A stretch of DNA of 64,000 nt, taken from Pseudooceanicola sp050897975 (GTDB taxonomy: Bacteria; Pseudomonadota; Alphaproteobacteria; Rhodobacterales; Rhodobacteraceae). The notes beneath the pieces were generated by a model, which was not told the origin of the DNA, made no database searches, and saw only the letters and a list, made by a program, of their open reading frames with translations. The stretch covers positions 1-64,000 of the forward strand of contig NZ_JBPAXY010000009.1 in the NCBI RefSeq assembly GCF_050897975.1, read 5' to 3'. Both the position numbers and the translations under genes were made by a program. Below are positions 59,629 to 64,000 of this stretch, piece after piece (within the stretch, counting starts at the first letter, position 1; every line of letters starts with the position of its first letter).

Positions 59629-61800
59629 TCAGGCAGCATCCCCACTGAGGAAGGCTGGCAAGGACGACGGTTCGTCGTTCTCGGCATCGATCTGAGTATC
59701 TGAGGCGGGCTGGTCGCCTTCTTCGGCCTCGGGCACATCGTCACCCATGTCGGCGTCAGCGTCCATCGCACCGGCAAACGCCATCCCGTCGGGCAGCCAG
59801 CGCGTCGTCTTCGCAACCGTCGCCGCGCCGAACCCTTCCGTCTCGCCGGCGGTTTCCGCGAAAGCCCGCTCCATCGCGGCCGCGATATCGCCCTTGCGCT
59901 CGCGATTGCGATCTTCGGCGTAGTCCTCGCTGATCAGCTTGAGCGCAGTCGCGACTGCATGGCCCTTGTTGACTCGACCCCAGTAGTTTTGCGCGGTCGG
60001 GCGCCAGCAGGCCGCCACATCGACATCAAGCCGCGCGCCAATCTCCTCGATGATTGGGGAGGGGCGATTGTCGGAGGAGAGCTGCGGCTTTACCGCCAGA
60101 CCCGTCGCCCAGGCGAAAAGCGCCTGCTTATCGGCAAGAGGCAGCGCCGACATCACCCGGAAGTCCTCTGGTTTCTCGAGCTTCATCCAGTCGGTGGCGA
60201 GGTCCTGTTCCAGTGCCTCGAGCATTTTCTGGGCGACAGTATCCGCATGCAGCACCTCGCGGTCTTGCGCCTGGAAAGGCCGGATCGAGATGTCGAGCGC
60301 TTCGTTGTTGTAGGACCGCCCCAAAGCCTGTTCGCAGAGCGCGTAGAGCATCGCATCGAACGCCACCTCGAAATCCGCCGCCAGATGCGCCCGCAGGATG
60401 TGCTGACGCGTCGCGCGCAGATCGTCGGCGAGGCTCGCCGAAATCCCATCCGCCTTGCGCAAGGTCGCCGCCGGATCGGAGGTTGGCACCGGCGTCGAGG
60501 AGGTTGGCGGCGTCACGTGCGGGCGGGCAGGGGATGGGGCATCACCCGCTTCAGCACTATCCTCGCCCGGCTCGGTCGCAGCGGGGATATCTTCTGGTCG
60601 CACGAGGCCTTTCTCGACACGTAGCGCCCCGTCATGACCGATGGTCAGAACCACGCCCGCGATGGCACGATCTTCGTCCGCGTACGGTTGCCGTTCGCGC
60701 TGCAGGGCTTCGATCTCGCGCAAACGCGGCTCGATTGCGTAGTATTCCTCCGTCTCCGCCTCAGACCAATCCTCGCCGTCGTTCTGCGCCGCCAATTCCT
60801 CTTCGCGGGCGATGAGACGTTCCTCCTCGGCGAGCAAGTCCGGATCGGGATCGACATCCTGCGGATAGACCCGCCCGAAACTGCGAAACGCGCCGTAGTC
60901 GACCGAGAGGTGAACCTCGACCCATTTCCACATCCCCTCAAAAGTCTTGGCCGCAGCCTGCAGCCTCTCGATGGCGAGGCGCTCCAGGAGCTCGGGGTTT
61001 TCCATATGGGCGCTGGCACGATCGTCGAAGAGATCGCGCAGCAGAACGCCGCCTGCCGCCTCATACGCCTCGATGCCGACAAAGCGCCCGAGGGCCGAGT
61101 TCGCCGAATGCGCGGTCTCAGTCAGCTGGCGTTTGATGCTCTGTGGGTGGATGTGATAGCCGCCCTTCACCGCGTTCCAAACTGCCAGTTGGCGGTCATG
61201 GTCGTCGGTCAGCGTGAAAGCCATCACGCATTCGAGGGTCAGATCGCCCGCACGGAATTGTTCGATGATCTCGGGCGCGACACGGGCGAGTTTGAGACGA
61301 CGTCGCACCAGGTCGACCGAGACGCCGAACTTCAGCGCGATCTCGTCCTCGCTGCGCCCCTCGGCGATCATCGCCTCAAAAGCTTCGAACTGGTCGGCCG
61401 GGTGCATCGCCGCGCGCTGGAGGTTTTCCGTGGTAGATGTGAGGATGGCGTTGCGCTCGTCCTCGACGAGGCAGGGCACGGGGTGATCAACTGGGATCAC
61501 GCCGTCATCGGCGAGCTGCTTCAGCGCCTTGAGGCGGCGACCGCCGGCATCAACCGCAAAACGTGTCTCAGACAGCGCATGAACCACCAGGTTCTGCTTG
61601 ATGCCGGTTTCGCGAATGCTTGCGAGAAGCTCGGCTTCGACGCTGGCGCTCGGCGCCACCTTGCGAACGTTGAGCGGGCTGGGCTCCAGCTGGTCGAGCG
61701 GGATCAGACGAATGTCGGTCGCTCCGTCTGCCGTTGCCGATGCGGCGGCTTCTGTCTTCTTCACGGTGGCGGGTTTCGGGCGGGTTGAGGTCTTGGCCAT
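59629..61800 (-). CDS. Large ParB/RepB-like nuclease-domain protein
   Basis: The 723-residue protein has an N-terminal ParB-like domain (RLIPLDQLEPSPLNVRKV, SIRETGIKQNLVVHAL, FAVDAGGRRLKALKQL, TENLQRAAMHPADQFEAFEAM) and a helix-turn-helix (DEIALKFGVSVDLVRRRLKLARV). A long acidic region and a helical C-terminal domain follow. This enlarged form is not the partition ParB (that is RepB here) but the accessory kind widespread on alphaproteobacterial plasmids next to strawberry-notch and DUF2493 genes, possibly involved in DNA protection. It is divergent from the gene at 62100. Confidence 0.88.
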   Translation of the reverse strand: MAKTSTRPKPATVKKTEAAASATADGATDIRLIPLDQLEPSPLNVRKVAPSASVEAELLASIRETGIKQNLVVHALSETRFAVDAGGRRLKALKQLADDGVIPVDHPVPCLVEDERNAILTSTTENLQRAAMHPADQFEAFEAMIAEGRSEDEIALKFGVSVDLVRRRLKLARVAPEIIEQFRAGDLTLECVMAFTLTDDHDRQLAVWNAVKGGYHIHPQSIKRQLTETAHSANSALGRFVGIEAYEAAGGVLLRDLFDDRASAHMENPELLERLAIERLQAAAKTFEGMWKWVEVHLSVDYGAFRSFGRVYPQDVDPDPDLLAEEERLIAREEELAAQNDGEDWSEAETEEYYAIEPRLREIEALQRERQPYADEDRAIAGVVLTIGHDGALRVEKGLVRPEDIPAATEPGEDSAEAGDAPSPARPHVTPPTSSTPVPTSDPAATLRKADGISASLADDLRATRQHILRAHLAADFEVAFDAMLYALCEQALGRSYNNEALDISIRPFQAQDREVLHADTVAQKMLEALEQDLATDWMKLEKPEDFRVMSALPLADKQALFAWATGLAVKPQLSSDNRPSPIIEEIGARLDVDVAACWRPTAQNYWGRVNKGHAVATALKLISEDYAEDRNRERKGDIAAAMERAFAETAGETEGFGAATVAKTTRWLPDGMAFAGAMDADADMGDDVPEAEEGDQPASDTQIDAENDEPSSLPAFLSGDAA

Positions 61801-62076
61801 GGTCAGGGTCCTTGTTACGCCGGACCCGGATGAGACTCTCTCTATCCTATCAAGCCCGGCACCCGGGCTTCCCTTTCTCTGGCTTTTTCCAATTGCGGAT
61901 CACGTCACCAATCGACCGTTTGTAAATGAATGCAAGGGCGCGCTCTGTGGCGCTGTTCATCAGAAAGCCCTTGGTTTCCATACGCAGAGCGCGATCAGGG
62001 AGGTCTCGCGGACCATCGCGCGCGCGTGCTATGTAAGGTGTACAAACGCACTCTGATAAAACCCTTGGGTAAAGCT

Positions 62077-62094
62077 CAAAATAGCTGTATTTTG
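62077..62094. promoter_or_regulatory. Inverted repeat at the start of DUF1612/HTH gene
   Basis: CAAAATA (62077-62083) and TATTTTG (62088-62094) form a perfect AT-rich repeat ending six bases before the ATG at 62100. No ribosome site is visible, so the message may be leaderless and this site may be an operator for the HTH protein it precedes. The rest of 61801-62076 holds the divergent promoters and no gene. Confidence 0.45.
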
Positions 62095-62099
62095 CGCAT

Positions 62100-63167
62100 A
62101 TGAGGCCTGGAACCCCCGCATTGTATGATGAATCCGACGCGCTCGGCATTTATGCTGAGGAGGTCGAACAGGCGTCTGAGGACGACCTGTGGTTTCTGCC
62201 CGGTCCGATGGACGACGAGCCGGACTATTTGCCGCCGGGACCACGGGCCGAACCGCGTGAAACCGAGGTCCTCGACGAATGGCGGAAGGCAGAGGGCGGG
62301 CAGGCCGCGCGTCTTGCCCGTGTGGCCGGTCGCGTCGGCGCGCTGGACGACCGGTTGAAGCGCGGACCGGAAGGATGGCGGCATCGGCTTGCGCTGATGG
62401 AGGCCGCAGATTTGAGCTGGCACACCGGTGACCGCATCAGCCAAGACCGGCTGGCGCTCTGGATCTCGCTGCGCCTGTCCGGTGTCCAGGACGACACGGC
62501 GGCGCTGGCGCGAGTCGGATGGGCGATTCGGCGACTGACGGGTGGACCGGGACCGGAGCAGGACCTTTCCGCCTTCCTCGACCGTCGCGACCCCGAGAAC
62601 ATCAGTGATGAGACCGAGCCGTTCGTGGATCGCGCGAGCGGTTGGCTGGATCTGATGGGGCAGGCCACGGACCTGCACCCGATCACTCGCGCTTGCGCGG
62701 GCTTTCACCTCTGGCGCCTCGCGGGGCTCGGGCAGCACGACGACCGTATGGAAGCGGCTGTCGCAGCTGCGCGGATCGCGGCCAGCGATGGAAGAGGCGC
62801 AGTCTTCACGCCTCTGGCCATGGGCGGGGCAGGGGGACTACGAGCCGGTGGTTCACCGTTCGAACGTCTGGAACGCTGGCTATACGGGATGGAAGCCGCG
62901 TGCCTGACCGCGGTGCGGCACCTTGACGATATCGAGGCATGGTCGGCGCGGGCGGAAGCCGAAATGACATTGCTCTCGGGCAGGACGCCGCCGGCCTTGC
63001 GCGCAGTGCTGACCGAATGGCCGCTCGTCTCTGCGCCAATGGCCCAGGCCCTGACGAGTGCCAGTCGCGCCGCTGTTCAGCGCAACCTTGCATGGATGCA
63101 AGAGCGGGGTCTGATCCGCGAGGTGACAGGACAGGGGCGGTTCAGGATGTGGAAGGCGACAAACTGA
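62100..63167 (+). CDS. DUF1612 and helix-turn-helix protein (RHE_PE00001-like)
   Basis: The 355-residue protein begins MRPGTPALYDESDALGIYAEEVEQ and contains WRHRLALMEAADLSWHTGDRISQDRLALW. The C-terminal winged helix reads PMAQALTSASRAAVQRNLAWMQERGLIREVTGQGRFRMW. This matches the RHE_PE00001/DUF1612 family known from rhizobial and roseobacter plasmids. It is probably a transcription regulator, but its targets are unknown. Its divergent neighbour is the large ParB-like gene, a frequent arrangement. Confidence 0.78.
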   Translation: MRPGTPALYDESDALGIYAEEVEQASEDDLWFLPGPMDDEPDYLPPGPRAEPRETEVLDEWRKAEGGQAARLARVAGRVGALDDRLKRGPEGWRHRLALMEAADLSWHTGDRISQDRLALWISLRLSGVQDDTAALARVGWAIRRLTGGPGPEQDLSAFLDRRDPENISDETEPFVDRASGWLDLMGQATDLHPITRACAGFHLWRLAGLGQHDDRMEAAVAAARIAASDGRGAVFTPLAMGGAGGLRAGGSPFERLERWLYGMEAACLTAVRHLDDIEAWSARAEAEMTLLSGRTPPALRAVLTEWPLVSAPMAQALTSASRAAVQRNLAWMQERGLIREVTGQGRFRMWKATN

Positions 63168-63316
63168 AGGTTAGCGTGGGTCTCACCCGCTCACTCGACA
63201 GCAGCGATAACCGCGAGCACGCGGCAGGGCGCGCAGAAACTCACCAACACTTAATGCATTTGTTGCACTTATTTCATATATGGTGGTAGAGAACAGAAAC
63301 CGGAGAGGAGACCACC

Positions 63317-63781
63317 ATGAACATGCTGGCACACCGACATCTTCCGCCCACGCCGCAGGACGCAGCGATTGCGCGCGTCTCTGGCCAGGCATTGTCACGC
63401 TTCGCCCAGGCGCGCGCGCCGTTGAAACTTCGTGTGACGGACTCCGAGCAGATGGAGCCGATCGAGCTTCCTGCGGGCGCCGTATCGCTGCTCATGGAGA
63501 TCCTCGAGGCGATGGCAGCGGGGCGGGGGGTCACCATCATCCCCGAGAACGCCGAACTCTCGACCGTACAGGCCGCTGAGGTTCTGAACGTCTCGCGTCC
63601 GTTCCTGATCAAGCTGCTCGAGGATGGTGCCATACCGCATCGGAAGGTCGGCAAGCATCGCCGCGTCCGCATGGAAGACGTGATGTCCTACAAGGCCGCG
63701 ATCGATACCGAGCGTGAAGCTGCGCTCGATCAACTGGCCGCCGACGCTCAAGAGCAGGACATGGGCTACCGCTCGAAATGA
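63317..63781 (+). CDS. Excisionase-like DNA-binding antitoxin
   Basis: The 154-residue protein starts behind GGAGAGGAG. Its C-terminal half is a MerR/excisionase-type winged helix: LSTVQAAEVLNVSRPFLIKLLEDGAIPHRKVGKHRRVRMEDVMSYK, in two recognisable blocks. Proteins of this type act as antitoxins for PIN-domain toxins, and the next gene begins inside its stop codon (ATGA, 63778-63781). It probably represses its own operon. Confidence 0.85.
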   Translation: MNMLAHRHLPPTPQDAAIARVSGQALSRFAQARAPLKLRVTDSEQMEPIELPAGAVSLLMEILEAMAAGRGVTIIPENAELSTVQAAEVLNVSRPFLIKLLEDGAIPHRKVGKHRRVRMEDVMSYKAAIDTEREAALDQLAADAQEQDMGYRSK

Positions 63782-64000
63782 GCCAGAACACGGTCCTGTT
63801 CGATGCGAACGTCCTTTATCCCGCGCCGATGCGCGATGCACTGATGCAGTTGGCGGTCACAGACCTTTTCAAGGCCAAGTGGACGGCCGATATCCATCGG
63901 GAGTGGATTGATGCGCTTCTGCGCAATGAACCTCATCGGGAGCGCGCCGCGCTGGAACGAACTCGCGACTTGATGGACAGGGCCACACGCGACTGTCTGG
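63778..64000 (+). CDS. PIN-domain toxin, truncated by window end
   Basis: The visible 74 residues begin MSQNTVLFDANVLYPAPMRDAL with the PIN hallmark DAN (first catalytic aspartate), followed by FKAKWTADIHREWIDALL with the expected acidic residue. PIN toxins are Mg-dependent RNases. The coding region is open to the right edge, so the last catalytic aspartates are not seen. It is coupled by four bases to the antitoxin gene. Confidence 0.8.
   Translation, partial: MSQNTVLFDANVLYPAPMRDALMQLAVTDLFKAKWTADIHREWIDALLRNEPHRERAALERTRDLMDRATRDCL

Noticed and set aside
59629..61800. Second plasmid partition ParB
   Set aside because: It has no adjacent parA and is a large accessory type; the partition pair is repA-repB at 44.6-46.9 kb.

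Overview
The window looks like part of a large conjugative repABC plasmid from an alphaproteobacterium, most likely Rhodobacterales (roseobacter group). The evidence is a repA-repB-repC operon with an antisense RNA promoter in the repB-repC gap, a complete VirB-type type IV secretion operon with a VirD4-like coupling protein and a VirD2-like relaxase, GC-rich codon use, and many small families typical of alphaproteobacterial plasmids (DUF736, DUF2493, DUF1403-ScpB-integrase, DUF3768, RHE_PE00001-like, strawberry-notch helicase). Family names come from recognising motifs by eye; no database search was run.

Layout. 1-6.2 kb is a decaying region: the tail of an IS66-type transposase, a MarR regulator, a thiamine-diphosphate enzyme and a D-2-hydroxyacid dehydrogenase fused and broken by frameshifts and deletions, an intact nadC, and an aldehyde dehydrogenase cut by one in-frame amber codon. 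6.2-18.3 kb is the conjugation operon: a TrbM-like gene on the opposite strand, then virB1-like, B2, B3, B4, a small lipoprotein, a VirB5 with a lytic transglycosylase domain nested inside it, an ordinary VirB5, an unknown periplasmic protein, B6, B8, B9, B10 and B11, mostly with 4-base start/stop overlaps. 18.5-23.4 kb is an insertion between virB11 and the coupling-protein gene: a three-gene ABC-ATPase/nuclease cassette resembling ABC-three-component or Lamassu-type defence. 23.8-28.3 kb holds traG/virD4, the relaxase and a relaxosome DNA-binding protein, with a nic-like sequence (oriT candidate) just upstream.

30.8-40.0 kb is a defence island: a pRiA4b ORF-3-like gene; a retron-like unit (PRTase-like/winged-helix protein, structured 199-base gap, retron-type reverse transcriptase); hipB-hipA-abiJ as one probable operon; and a short Argonaute with a DUF4365-APAZ partner (SPARDA-like). 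40.3-47.1 kb is plasmid maintenance: scpB, DUF1403, tyrosine recombinase, repC, antisense RNA, repB, repA and palindromes that may be parS sites. Two roughly 572-base direct repeats, each holding a DUF736 gene and its leader, flank the whole 30.2-47.2 kb block, so recombination between them could release or insert a repABC mini-replicon carrying the defence island.

48-64 kb is accessory plasmid backbone: an AAA_14/DUF4143 ATPase, an orphan HTH antitoxin, DUF2493, a toprim primase-like protein, a giant methyltransferase/helicase (strawberry notch), parDE, a series of small plasmid genes separated by strong hairpins, a ParB-like protein, a DUF1612/HTH protein and the start of an excisionase-like antitoxin/PIN toxin pair cut by the window end. 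No tRNA, rRNA or CRISPR array was seen.
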